20,704 nt of DNA from NCBI GenBank assembly GCA_039105265.1, contig JAPFFF010000525.1:1-20704 (forward strand), given 5' to 3'. The notes below the pieces were generated by a model. It searched no databases. It was not told where the DNA came from and saw only the letters and a list, made by a program, of their open reading frames with translations. A program made the translations under genes and the position numbers. This DNA comes from Tritrichomonas musculus (Eukaryota > Parabasalia > Tritrichomonadida > Tritrichomonadidae). Below are positions 1 through 7,855 of the stretch, piece after piece (the first letter of the stretch is position 1; every line of letters starts with the position of its first letter).

Positions 1-355
1 TCTTTGCTGAGATTAAATCTTTCGTGAATTCGACGGCTTCTTTTTCACTAACGATAACGTAAGGAATCATTAGAAGAGGTTTTAGTGCTAAAAATGTTTG
101 ATCTGTTTCTTTGCCGTCTTTTGTAATATATACTAATAGATGATGAGTATTTAATACCCCTAATTTTATTATTTCCTTTAAAGCTATAACTGTTTTTCCG
201 GATGATTGCTTGCCAACAATTACATTAACACTATTTAACCTAATATTAACTTCTGGGTGTATTTCACTTATTAAGTTTTCGTTTGTTTCCATAGCATACG
301 TTTTTAACGTATTCATTACATGGTTTTTAACCATATTCTCTAATGATGTGTTCAT
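1..355 (-). CDS. Polinton packaging-type P-loop ATPase, N-terminal part
   Basis: The reading frame opens with ATG at 355 and stays open for 118 codons to the window edge. Residues 48-55 read GKQSSGKT, a Walker A motif (GX4GKT). It is preceded by the hydrophobic strand VNVIV and followed by a helix, as in a P-loop NTPase core. A second strand, LLVYITKDG (about 73-81), fits the next beta strand of the fold. The Walker B and later motifs lie outside the window. In Polintons such an ATPase (FtsK/HerA, A32-like) is the predicted DNA-packaging motor. It follows the 489-residue gene after about 100 bp on the same strand. The P-loop is directly visible. The specific role rests on context, and another viral-type NTPase remains possible. 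Confidence 0.65.
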   Translation of the reverse strand, partial: MNTSLENMVKNHVMNTLKTYAMETNENLISEIHPEVNIRLNSVNVIVGKQSSGKTVIALKEIIKLGVLNTHHLLVYITKDGKETDQTFLALKPLLMIPYVIVSEKEAVEFTKDLISAK

Positions 356-458
356 TTTCTATATATTAATGTTAAAGTTTATTTTAATTATTGATAAATA
401 TATATTTTATGTTTATTAATCATTAACTGAAATTAGATATTAACACATTTCTTAAAAT

Positions 459-1928
459 TTATTCTTCAGGTTCTTCTACAATTGCTGATGTTTGTAATGC
501 TTGTACTTGTGATTGAACGTTAGCATCAAACCATTTATTAAAATCACTTGGATTTGGTGGTAATGCATTTATTCCTCGAAGTATTATTGCAATTGTTGCT
601 TTAGCAACTAATGGAATATGTTCAGGGTTAACTGGTAGTCCGGATTTATTACACATTTCACACGCAGTAGGGACAAATTCACCAATTTTTACAGGATTAA
701 TTAAATAATCGTGAACTATGAACTCAATAGATTCTTTTACAGCTTTCTTTCCTCTTAAAGTCTTCCATTGATCCTCATTAACATTCATAACACTTTCACC
801 ATAAACATAAACCATTGCAGGAAGTAAAGCAAATTGATTCCATATAACCGTTACCATTTGTGTAAGTGTGAATGGTAATTTTACACCGTTGAGGTATTTG
901 ATACCTTGATAAATTGGAGAGATACACTTACCAACAAATGCCTGATAAGTTGAACGTTTCTTTGGTTTGATTAAGTGCTTTTCATCGATGCCAGCAGCTT
1001 TTAATCTTGTTTCAAAGTCTTGCCAACCTTCACCTGAATAATTAATGACTGAACGACCTGTTTCATCAAATTCAGGATGATATATATTATTAATAAATCC
1101 TCTTAAGTTTAAACCTTGTTTATGAGCTTCTTTACGTTGGTCCACAGATGGGTAAGCTTTATAATAAGCATTGCGATATGGGAATAATGACGGAACGGTT
1201 GTATATCCATTAACGATTACAGGTTTCTTACCTGCTTTTGTTTGTACGACAACTTCAGGTGTTCCATCACCATCTAAATCTCGACCAGTAGCTTCATATA
1301 AATCATCGTATCCATGACGATTAATCCATTCATTAGCGCTTACAACACTTTGAGCATCTTTAATTTGTTTAACATCTTGATTTAATTTAGAGACAATATT
1401 AATTAAGTCATCCATACCAACATTACCGTATTTATTTTGTTTAGCCTTTTTCTTTGGTTTAATTGCCTCCATTCTTTCACGATAAAACGCCATATCAGTT
1501 AATGCTTTCGTTAAGTCTTTCTTATTAATGTTATTTTCTGCCAAGCTAGCGTATGATTGATCCCGCATTTGGTTTAATTGAGAAACATTATTTATTAATT
1601 GCGGAATTTTCGATTTATTCATTTTATTAATTGCTAAAAAATTTAAATTATCGTTTTTGTTTTGAAAATTATTTAATCTAGAAACAAAATTTGAAATTGA
1701 TTTATCATTTATTCTTGAACCTTCATATAATGCAAAATTATTATCATTTAAGAAATTCTTTAAATTTGAAACTGAACCTTGCCATGACGTAGATATATTA
1801 ATTTGTTCGTTTAATGATTCATTAATTAATCTTATATATTGATTAAGTTTATCAAGTTTCACACCTTTAAAATTGGTTCTTGTAAGACCGATAGGTCCCG
1901 GGAACTGAAAGTTCCTTAATATTGACAT
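459..1928 (-). CDS. Polinton-associated protein of unknown function, possible virion component (489 aa)
   Basis: The frame is long, complete and intact, from ATG at 1928 to a stop at 459. The first half is rich in Asn, Lys and Leu and looks helical (about 25-195), with a Lys-rich patch at 158-166. A compact segment follows at 217-228 (DLDGDGTPEVVV), an Asp-rich loop resembling a calcium-binding DxDxDG loop, then an aromatic stretch rich in Tyr and Pro (about 242-260). The C-terminal third is more hydrophobic and ends in an acidic tail. I do not recognise a family with certainty. Its place beside the ATPase and its size suggest a structural or assembly protein, but that is inference. The N-terminus shares a Gly-Pro motif with the 133-residue protein upstream. 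Confidence 0.55.
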   Translation of the reverse strand: MSILRNFQFPGPIGLTRTNFKGVKLDKLNQYIRLINESLNEQINISTSWQGSVSNLKNFLNDNNFALYEGSRINDKSISNFVSRLNNFQNKNDNLNFLAINKMNKSKIPQLINNVSQLNQMRDQSYASLAENNINKKDLTKALTDMAFYRERMEAIKPKKKAKQNKYGNVGMDDLINIVSKLNQDVKQIKDAQSVVSANEWINRHGYDDLYEATGRDLDGDGTPEVVVQTKAGKKPVIVNGYTTVPSLFPYRNAYYKAYPSVDQRKEAHKQGLNLRGFINNIYHPEFDETGRSVINYSGEGWQDFETRLKAAGIDEKHLIKPKKRSTYQAFVGKCISPIYQGIKYLNGVKLPFTLTQMVTVIWNQFALLPAMVYVYGESVMNVNEDQWKTLRGKKAVKESIEFIVHDYLINPVKIGEFVPTACEMCNKSGLPVNPEHIPLVAKATIAIILRGINALPPNPSDFNKWFDANVQSQVQALQTSAIVEEPEE

Positions 1929-2006
1929 TTATTATATTATTAAATATCTATATTATGATATGTGAACGGACTTTAAACCTGAGGTATAATTGAAAAATAA
2001 ATTAGT

Positions 2007-2297
2007 CTAATCATTTAATACTGTTATACCTGTTAATTTATATTGCATTGAAGTTATATATTTTAATATATCATTTGTTAGTGTTTCATACTGATAAATC
2101 ATATTTTGAAGTTTATTTTCAAACTCATTTAATAATAATAGGTTATTAACGGTTTCATTCTTATTATCTTCGGTTAATTCATTTACAAATAAGTTTTTAA
2201 TATTTCGTATATAATGATGATACTCATGTGGATATTTATAAATCATATTTTGAATGCCTTTTACCCAATGTTTTATATTTGAAAATTCACTATCCAT
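2007..2297 (-). CDS. Small helical Polinton-associated protein (96 aa)
   Basis: This complete frame runs from ATG at 2297 to a stop at 2007. It lies between the 133-residue gene (29-bp gap) and the 489-residue gene (78-bp gap), all on the same strand. The protein is probably almost all helix, rich in Asn, Tyr, Leu and Lys. It has no Cys and no obvious signal peptide or membrane segment. No family is recognised. Tight spacing with its neighbours and matching AT-rich codon use support a real gene rather than a chance frame. A small virion or accessory protein is possible but not shown. Confidence 0.45.
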   Translation of the reverse strand: MDSEFSNIKHWVKGIQNMIYKYPHEYHHYIRNIKNLFVNELTEDNKNETVNNLLLLNEFENKLQNMIYQYETLTNDILKYITSMQYKLTGITVLND

Positions 2298-2326
2298 TTT
2301 AAATATTTTAAAAATATTACAATCAT

Positions 2327-2728
2327 TTAATCATATTGTAAAGATTCTTCACATTCAAAATTTAATTCAGCTATATATTCTAATAATTCATCTTTGTCAT
2401 TAGTATCAATAGAATTATTACTATTAATTATATCATAGAATGCTGATAATATATTTTGATATCGTTGAGCATCTTCAATTATTATACTCATGATATCGTC
2501 ATTATTATAATGATTTATTACCATAGATTTCCATTCAGCACATTTATTATTTATAATAATATTCAATTCATCTAATATATGTTTATATTCTGTATAAGCT
2601 TCATAAAACGACGTAGTCGCGGGACCTAGAGGTCCTTCATATATGATAGGTTCGTTTTCATTATTGTCTATGATAAGTTCGTTTTCATTAATAAAAAACT
2701 CGGTTGTATTGAAATGTGGGATTGGCAT
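2327..2728 (-). CDS. Acidic Polinton-associated protein (133 aa)
   Basis: This complete frame starts with ATG at 2728 and ends at 2327, and is the outermost gene of the element in this window. Residues 1-30 are acidic and Asn-rich and look disordered. A short motif, GPLGPATTSF, sits at 32-41, followed by a long predicted helix with a Trp at about 67. The C-terminal half is also helical and acidic. No known domain is recognised. The same Gly-Pro motif and helix layout occur at the N-terminus of the 489-residue protein, suggesting a shared binding or processing module. TCACAT lies about 26 bp upstream (2749-2754, minus strand) and resembles the trichomonad initiator TCAYW; this is weak evidence. 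Confidence 0.5.
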   Translation of the reverse strand: MPIPHFNTTEFFINENELIIDNNENEPIIYEGPLGPATTSFYEAYTEYKHILDELNIIINNKCAEWKSMVINHYNNDDIMSIIIEDAQRYQNILSAFYDIINSNNSIDTNDKDELLEYIAELNFECEESLQYD

Positions 2729-2820
2729 TTTTCTTATGTCTATTTTATATGTGATAAAAAATTAAATTAATAAAAATAAATCACATAAAATTTTTGATTG
2801 AAATGTGATATAAAAATATT

Positions 2821-2892
2821 TATAAAATTTTTTTGGAGAACGTTTATTTATAAAATTTTTTTGGAGAACGTTTATTTATAAAATTTTTTTCG
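2821..2892. repeat. 28-bp tandem repeat, about 2.6 copies
   Basis: The 28-bp unit starts TATAAAATTTTTTTGGAGAA and ends CGTTTATT. It starts at 2821, 2849 and 2877. The first two copies are identical and the third breaks off after about 16 bp into a related AT-rich sequence. It sits between the outermost Polinton gene and the 40-bp repeats, as expected for subterminal repeats of an element. Confidence 0.75.
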
Positions 2893-2916
2893 AAAAAATT
2901 TTTATAAAATTTTTGT

Positions 2917-3112
2917 TATCTGCGGAATATGCGGACGGTTATTATTAATTTCAATGTTCCGCAGCGGTTAGCAGATTCTAATTTATATATAACGGTTATT
3001 TGCGGAATCTGCGGACGGTTATTAAAATTAATTCGTTATTTGCGGAATCTGCGGACGGTTATTAAAATTAATTCGTTATTTGCGGAATCTGCAGACGGTT
3101 ATTAAAATTTTT
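2917..3112. repeat. 40-bp tandem repeat with a TGCGGAATCTGCGGACGGTT core
   Basis: The 20-bp core TGCGGAATCTGCGGACGGTT occurs at 3001 and 3041, and with one change at 3081, giving an exact 40-bp period joined by an AT-rich spacer (TATTAAAATTAATTCGTTAT-like). A diverged copy of the core lies at about 2921. A partly inverted relative, with TTCCGCAGCGG, lies near 2957. The core contains an internal repeat of TGCGGA. The high GC content against an AT-rich surround suggests a protein-binding or terminal function for the element; that is inference. Confidence 0.75.
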
Positions 3113-3292
3113 TAAAAATTATTTTCGGTTTGCATTTATGCATTCGCTTTTATGCATTAGTATAAATTATAATGTATAAATGTAATTTGTGAGCAATTAT
3201 TGGTTTAGGAGGTCATTTTTACCATTAAATTTTGTGTTATGCTTGATAAATGAAATTGTAAGTCGGCATTTGTAAGGGCTCGGTGATTTTGT

Positions 3293-3337
3293 TAAAAGTC
3301 AGGGTTTTTGACCGAAGGTCTAAAATCATGACTTTTA
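3293..3337. repeat. Inverted repeat / hairpin downstream of the first MULE transposase
   Basis: Outer arms TAAAAGTCA (3293-3301) and TGACTTTTA (3329-3337) are perfect complements. An inner GACC-GAA-GGTC stem sits at the centre, and the sequence between is partly complementary. It lies just past the 3' end of the minus-strand transposase gene. It could act in transcript end formation or be part of an element end. Confidence 0.5.
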
Positions 3338-3374
3338 TATACTAACTTATTTTTTCTTTTATCTTTTTATTAAT

Positions 3375-5342
3375 TTAATTATTATTATTTTGTTTCAATT
3401 TTTTAAAATAAAAGATTCCTTCTTGTACCAATTGAATTGTCGAAATTTGCTGATTATTTATGAAAAAACTATCAATCTCTTGGGAATAATGCATACTAAC
3501 ATATCCCCTGATTTTATTTTCATCCTTGTAGCGGCTGAAAAATTTGATAGTTTTTATAGCGTATTCAATATCATTTTCATAATGACCAACATAGTTTTCT
3601 GCTTCTTGAAGGAAATCAAAGTCCATTATAATGTCATTATATTGGAAATTTAACTGTAATTCGCATTCAGGGAGTTCTGGAAATTGGGAACCAATGCGTA
3701 AGCGATGTACACATGGAATATCAATTCTGTAATTAGATGATGCAAGCTTATTGTTGCTGCAGGCGCATTCATTGATTGAGGTTTGATAAAAAGCAATCAT
3801 GTTTTGCATGCAGGCATCGTCGAAGGATTTCATCATTTTAACAGTCTTGTTTTTTAAGTAATAGTAATTGTGAGCAATTCTTTTATTTACATTCATATAC
3901 TTGTCCATTAAAGAAGTATATAATCTAAAAATAGACTGGTAAAAAGTATTCCTCCTTGGTGTCCTTTTATTCAAATGACCGTGAGTTGCCTCAAGCGTAT
4001 TTGTTGTAGAGGGCATCCGAGCTTGGCAACGCACGGCCAGTGACACTTCATTCCAGCGTTTTGGATTTTGAATACATATTTGGTTGTTTAAAAACACAAG
4101 TCCTACTTTTGATAAAGATGCATTTATATTTATAAACTCTTCATTATTTTGAGCACATATTTCTGAAAATTTATTTGAGAATATTTGTGTACAATTAAAA
4201 AGGTCTAAATTGCTTTCACATTTTATTAATCTTTCAATTTCGAAACTATAATCTTTATTTTTTAAATTGGTTAACAAATGCTTAATACAACATAAATGTT
4301 TCATTTTAAATTCATCACAAATCACCAATAAAGCTTTTCCTTGGTCGCTTTCTAAAAATTTATTTGTAAATTCAATGTTTATTTGGTCTTTGACAGTATT
4401 CAATAACAAACGGTATAAATTTGCATTTTCAGTATTACCGAATGCAAAAGCAATCGGCAAACTTGTGTTGCTGAAACATGCCATTAAAATGGCAGTTACA
4501 AAGTTATCCATTATTGTCCATGTTGTGTCGAGTATGTAACCTTCTATAGAAAAATCACCATTCTGAAAAAGTGAATTTGAATATGGTAAAATAAAAACAC
4601 CACCTACTATGTAATATTCATTATTATTTAAAAAATAATTGGGCAATTTTCTTCTACATGTTTTATATTTTAATACGAATTTTAAATAGCCTTTAACTTC
4701 TTCTCTTTTTAAATCATCTATAGATTGAATCCTTTTAGAATTAACTACAGAAAAAGTTTCGTGATATTTGTAAATCATTTCTGTACACTCGTTTAAAGGA
4801 AGGCCTGCTGGAATTATACGCTTTGAAAAAAAATGAAAAATTTTTGAAAAATCATATTTTGAACTGTAAACCATTGAACATTTATATAACAAAATCTGTG
4901 ATCCTACACTTATTTCATTAAATTTTTTAAAAAATCTAACGTGATTTTGAAGTTTGACTGTTTTCATCATTTTATTTTCGGCGCCAATTGAAGAATAGAA
5001 AACTTTTTTCTCAGTCTCGAAATGTTCGTTCAAAAAGTTAGAAGATAAGTAAACATAAATTGAATCTGAAATTAGAATATTAATTTTATTATCAAGATTG
5101 GCAGAATCACGAAAGTGAAAATATAGTTTTCTTTGATTTTTATCATCGTTTACAATGCTAAAAGGATGACTGTTTGGAATAAAAGTATGCATCTCGTTTA
5201 AAAAAATTTGTAAATATGTATAATCCCAGAAACATTGTCTTTGCGGATAAACTAATATCATTTTTGGGCTTTTTGGATTATTAAGTATATAATCTTCTCT
5301 ATAAAACTGTGTTGTTAGCGCTAAAATCGGTTCGTAGTCCAT
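3375..5342 (-). CDS. MULE-type DDE transposase, 655 aa, apparently intact
   Basis: The product is a Mutator-like (MULE) transposase that would cut and join DNA at the ends of its element. The frame is complete from ATG at 5342 to a stop at 3375. Candidate catalytic residues are Asp272 (GYILDTTW), Asp343 (LLVICDEF) and Glu451 (STTNTLEATHGHLN), in the order and rough spacing of the MULE domain. An aromatic CCIKH stretch after the second Asp fits the C/H motif seen in this family. A SWIM-type zinc motif follows at 526-546: CxC, 15 residues, then CVH. The N-terminal ~240 residues are of unknown fold and probably bind DNA. It shares the DDE layout and the PCVH signature with the transposase at 17604, but overall similarity is low, so they are different families. 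The ends of its element are not identified. Confidence 0.75.
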   Translation of the reverse strand: MDYEPILALTTQFYREDYILNNPKSPKMILVYPQRQCFWDYTYLQIFLNEMHTFIPNSHPFSIVNDDKNQRKLYFHFRDSANLDNKINILISDSIYVYLSSNFLNEHFETEKKVFYSSIGAENKMMKTVKLQNHVRFFKKFNEISVGSQILLYKCSMVYSSKYDFSKIFHFFSKRIIPAGLPLNECTEMIYKYHETFSVVNSKRIQSIDDLKREEVKGYLKFVLKYKTCRRKLPNYFLNNNEYYIVGGVFILPYSNSLFQNGDFSIEGYILDTTWTIMDNFVTAILMACFSNTSLPIAFAFGNTENANLYRLLLNTVKDQINIEFTNKFLESDQGKALLVICDEFKMKHLCCIKHLLTNLKNKDYSFEIERLIKCESNLDLFNCTQIFSNKFSEICAQNNEEFININASLSKVGLVFLNNQICIQNPKRWNEVSLAVRCQARMPSTTNTLEATHGHLNKRTPRRNTFYQSIFRLYTSLMDKYMNVNKRIAHNYYYLKNKTVKMMKSFDDACMQNMIAFYQTSINECACSNNKLASSNYRIDIPCVHRLRIGSQFPELPECELQLNFQYNDIIMDFDFLQEAENYVGHYENDIEYAIKTIKFFSRYKDENKIRGYVSMHYSQEIDSFFINNQQISTIQLVQEGIFYFKKLKQNNNN

Positions 5343-5554
5343 TGATGATTTAAAATTTTATTTAGACCACGACCACCAAACGATTAAAATTCTTTCAAAA
5401 AAATTGAATTAAAATTTTCGAAATTTTGCGGGTTTTCAAATCTATCAAAAATTGAGTAAATCAAGAATTTTTTTTATATAAAAGATTCCTTTTATTTTTA
5501 TTAAAAAATACAAAATGATAAAATCTTTTTATGGAGAGGATAAGCGATATAATT
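5343..5554. other. AT-rich spacer upstream of the MULE transposase
   Basis: This 212-bp gap between the transposase start and the broken membrane-protein gene contains no supportable gene. It is dominated by runs of A and T, with one less AT-rich stretch (GACCACGACCACCAAACG, near 5366-5383) just upstream of the transposase start. It probably holds the transposase promoter and perhaps the right end of its element, but no clear motif or end repeat was found. Confidence 0.3.
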
Positions 5555-6009
5555 CTACAGATATTCAATAATTTTGTTTCCTAAAACAATGTCATTTTCT
5601 GAATAATCATTGCTTTGACTTGCCGAATGACCGATGTTTTGATCTTTTGAATCATCAATGTTTTAATTTCCTGAATTATCAAAGTTTTGATTTGATAATT
5701 CATCAATGCATTCATCTATTGAATTATCAACCTTCTGAAGTTTCAAATTTTCATACGAGTTTCTAATTTGATTCTTTTTATACATTCTTATTAATACAAT
5801 GATGCTTACTAAAAAATTAGCCACCGTTAATAATACATCACGCGTAATCACAATATAGCAATTCACAATAAAAAAACTATATGTAATATATGCATAAAAG
5901 TATATTATGCACATGAAAAAATGTACAAATCTAATTGGCCAATAAGGAGGAGGGATTAATATAAAGCATATAATAAATAGACGCCCAATTGCAATAATAA
6001 GGTTGTTTA
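5555..6009 (-). pseudogene. 3' remnant of a multi-spanning membrane-protein gene
   Basis: The minus-strand frame is open from the edge of the 120-bp satellite (about 6009) to a stop at 5663-5665. After that single stop, the same frame stays open for 36 more codons to TAG at 5555-5557. The product shows hydrophobic segments separated by short loops, including IPPPYWPIRF and later DVLLTVANFLVSIIVLIRMY. A polar, charged cytoplasm-like tail rich in Asn, Asp and Ser follows and continues past the first stop. An ATG at 5914 allows an 83-residue product, but the coding-like sequence starts upstream of it without a start codon. The 5' part of the gene is missing at the satellite boundary. I cannot name the family. 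It is probably a host gene decayed by a 5' truncation and an internal stop. Confidence 0.45.
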
Positions 6010-7520
6010 GCTGTTATAAAAGTTGTCGTTTTTAAGTAAAAACTCTCGAAAATGTTGAATATCTCTATCTTGTTTTAATCTTGTTTCTGTAAAGTAAAGA
6101 GTTTAATTGTAGAATAATAAGGTTGTTTAGCTGTTATAAAAGTTGTCGTTTTTAAGTAAAAACTCTCGAAAATGTTGAATATCTCTATCTTGTTTTAATC
6201 TTGTTTCTGTAAAGTAAAGAGTTTAATTGTAGAATAATAAGGTTGTTTAGCTGTTATAAAAGTTGTCGTTTTTAAGTAAAAACTCTCGAAAATGTTGAAT
6301 ATCTCTATCTTGTTTTAATCTTGTTTCTGTAAAGTAAAGAGTTTAATTGTAGAATAATAAGGTTGTTTAGCTGTTATAAAAGTTGTCGGTTTTAAGTAAA
6401 AACTCTTGAGAATGTTGAATATCTCCATCTTGCTTTAATCTTGTTTGTGTGAAGTAAAGAGCTCGAATGTAGACTAATAACGTTGCTTAGTTGTGATAAA
6501 AGTTGTCGGTTTTAAGTAAAAACTCTTGAGAATGTTGAATATCTCCATCTTGCTTTAATCTTGTTTGTGTGAAGTAAAGAGCTCGAATGTAGACTAATAA
6601 TGTTGCTTAGTTGTGATAAAAGTTGTCGGTTTTAAGTAAAAACTCTTGAGAATGTTGAATATCTCCATCTTGCTTTAATCTTGTTTGTGTGAAGTAAAGA
6701 GCTCGAATGTAGACTAATAATGTTGCTTAGTTGTGATAAAAGTTGTCGGTTTTAAGTAAAAACTCTTGAGAATGTTGAATATCTCCATCTTGCTTTAATC
6801 TTGTTTCTGTAAAGTAAAGAGTTTAATTGTAGAATAATAAGGTTGTTTAGCTGTTATAAAAGTTGTCGGTTTTAAGTAAAAACTCTTGAGAATGTTGAAT
6901 ATCTCCATCTTGCTTTAATCTTGTTTGTGTGAAGTAAAGAGCTCGAATGTAGACTAATAACGTTGCTTAGTTGTGATAAAAGTTGTCGGTTTTAAGTAAA
7001 AACTCTTGAGAATGTTGAATATCTCCATCTTGCTTTAATCTTGTTTGTGTGAAGTAAAGAGCTCGAATGTAGACTAATAATGTTGCTTAGTTGTGATAAA
7101 AGTTGTCGGTTTTAAGTAAAAACTCTTGAGAATGTTGAATATCTCCATCTTGCTTTAATCTTGTTTGTGTGAAGTAAAGAGCTCGAATGTAGACTAATAA
7201 TGTTGCTTAGTTGTGATAAAAGTTGTCGGTTTTAAGTAAAAACTCTTGAGAATGTTGAATATCTCCATCTTGCTTTAATCTTGTTTGTGTGAAGTAAAGA
7301 GCTCGAATGTAGACTAATAATGTTGCTTAGTTGTGATAAAAGTTGTCGGTTTTAAGTAAAAACTCTTGAGAATGTTGAATATCTCCATCTTGCTTTAATC
7401 TTGTTTGTGTGAAGTAAAGAGCTCGAATGTAGACTAATAATGTTGCTTAGTTGTGATAAAAGTTGTCGGTTTTAAGTAAAAACTCTTGAGAATGTTGAAT
7501 ATCTCCATCTTGCTTTAATC
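5988..7520. repeat. 120-bp satellite array, about 12.7 units
   Basis: A 120-bp unit beginning GGTTGTTTAGCTGTTATAAA repeats with exact period from 6001 to 7440 (12 units), then a final 80-bp part-unit ends at 7520. Two main variants exist. Type A has GTCGTTTTTAAG and CTCTCGAAAATG (units at 6001, 6121 and 6241). Type B has GTCGGTTTTAAG and CTCTTGAGAATG, with TGAAGTAAAGAGCTCG (most later units). The units at 6361, 6721 and 6841 are A/B hybrids. The period is a multiple of three, but stops occur in the frames inspected and no gene is evident. The left edge meets the broken membrane-protein gene. The right edge ends abruptly about 335 bp before the kinase start. Confidence 0.95.
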
Positions 7521-7576
7521 TAAAGAATGTTTAAAAAAAATAAGAAAAGGTCAATTTTAAATATTTTGACCATTGC

Positions 7577-7622
7577 TTTTTGAGATACTGCTCTGGTCAC
7601 TTCACCAGAGCAGTGCTCAAAA
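7577..7622. repeat. Strong imperfect hairpin
   Basis: The left arm (7577-7597) contains TTTTGAGATACTGCTCTGGT. The right arm (7604-7622) contains ACCAGAGCAGTGCTCAAAA. They pair over about 18 bp with one irregularity around a 6-base loop CACTTC. It is clearly richer in GC than its surroundings. It may be a structured RNA element, a regulatory palindrome or the relic of a small inverted-repeat element. Confidence 0.6.
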
Positions 7623-7799
7623 TACAATTTATCTTGTCATTTATTCTATGAGATGTATGAAAAGTTAAAACGTAAAAAAATTATTGGAAGTATATCTTCA
7701 ACTATAAATTAAAAAATGATTTACATTTATAATTTTAATTAGAAAAGCTAATATTCTTAAAGAGAATATATACTAAAATATATTAATTCAAATATTTGA

Positions 7800-7844
7800 T
7801 TGGATAGGCGAGTAACAAAAATTTGGATTGGCCAGTAACAAAAT
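7800..7844 (+). repeat. 23-bp imperfect direct repeat before the kinase start
   Basis: TTGGATAGGCGAGTAACAAA at 7800 recurs as TTGGATTGGCCAGTAACAAA at 7823, a 23-bp period with two differences over the first 20 bases. It ends about 11 bp before the kinase ATG, so it would lie in the promoter or a very short 5' leader. A regulatory role is possible but unproved. Confidence 0.55.
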
Positions 7845-7855
7845 TATAATAGTTA

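Larger units (their letters stand above)
1..3120 (-). mobile_element. End of a Polinton/Maverick element (virus-like fossil), partial
   Basis: Four genes lie on the minus strand with short gaps: proteins of 133, 96 and 489 residues, then a P-loop ATPase cut by the window start. A gene-free stretch with short tandem repeats follows on the outer side. Trichomonad genomes are known to be rich in Polintons/Mavericks, which carry a packaging-type ATPase beside virion-protein genes. The polymerase, integrase, protease and major capsid genes are not visible and would lie to the left. The visible part looks whole, which suggests a fairly young copy. The outer boundary near 3120 is an estimate from where the terminal repeats stop. 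The Polinton assignment is an inference from the ATPase, gene order and likely host; it is not proved by a polymerase or capsid gene. Confidence 0.6.
2729..3374. other. Gene-free terminal region with short tandem repeats and a hairpin
   Basis: This 646-bp interval has no supportable gene. It begins with very AT-rich DNA, then two sets of short tandem repeats (2821-2892 and about 2997-3110), a stretch with repeated TGCATTTATGCATT-like words near 3130-3160, and a hairpin at 3293-3337. The repeat block probably belongs to the end of the Polinton. The part beyond about 3120 may belong to the MULE element that follows. No matching terminal inverted repeat was found within the window, so neither boundary can be fixed. 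Confidence 0.4.
7521..7855. other. Kinase upstream region
   Basis: This 335-bp gap between the satellite and the kinase gene holds a strong hairpin at 7577-7622, a small inverted repeat GGTCAA/TTGACC at about 7549-7571, and an imperfect 23-bp direct repeat just before the start codon. The rest is AT-rich. The kinase promoter should lie here. No convincing copy of the trichomonad initiator sits close to the ATG. Confidence 0.4.

Noticed and set aside
210-419. 69-residue plus-strand frame rich in Phe and Ile
   Set aside because: It is the opposite-strand shadow of the ATPase start and its AT-rich leader.
3404-5494. ATAAAAGATTCCTT shared near both ends of the first MULE transposase gene
   Set aside because: It is only 14 bp in AT-rich DNA, in direct rather than inverted orientation, and one copy is inside the coding frame, so it is not a credible element end or target duplication.
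6001-7520. 120-bp array as a coding repeat, since 120 is divisible by three
   Set aside because: Stops recur in the frames I inspected, and no long open frame spans the units on either strand.
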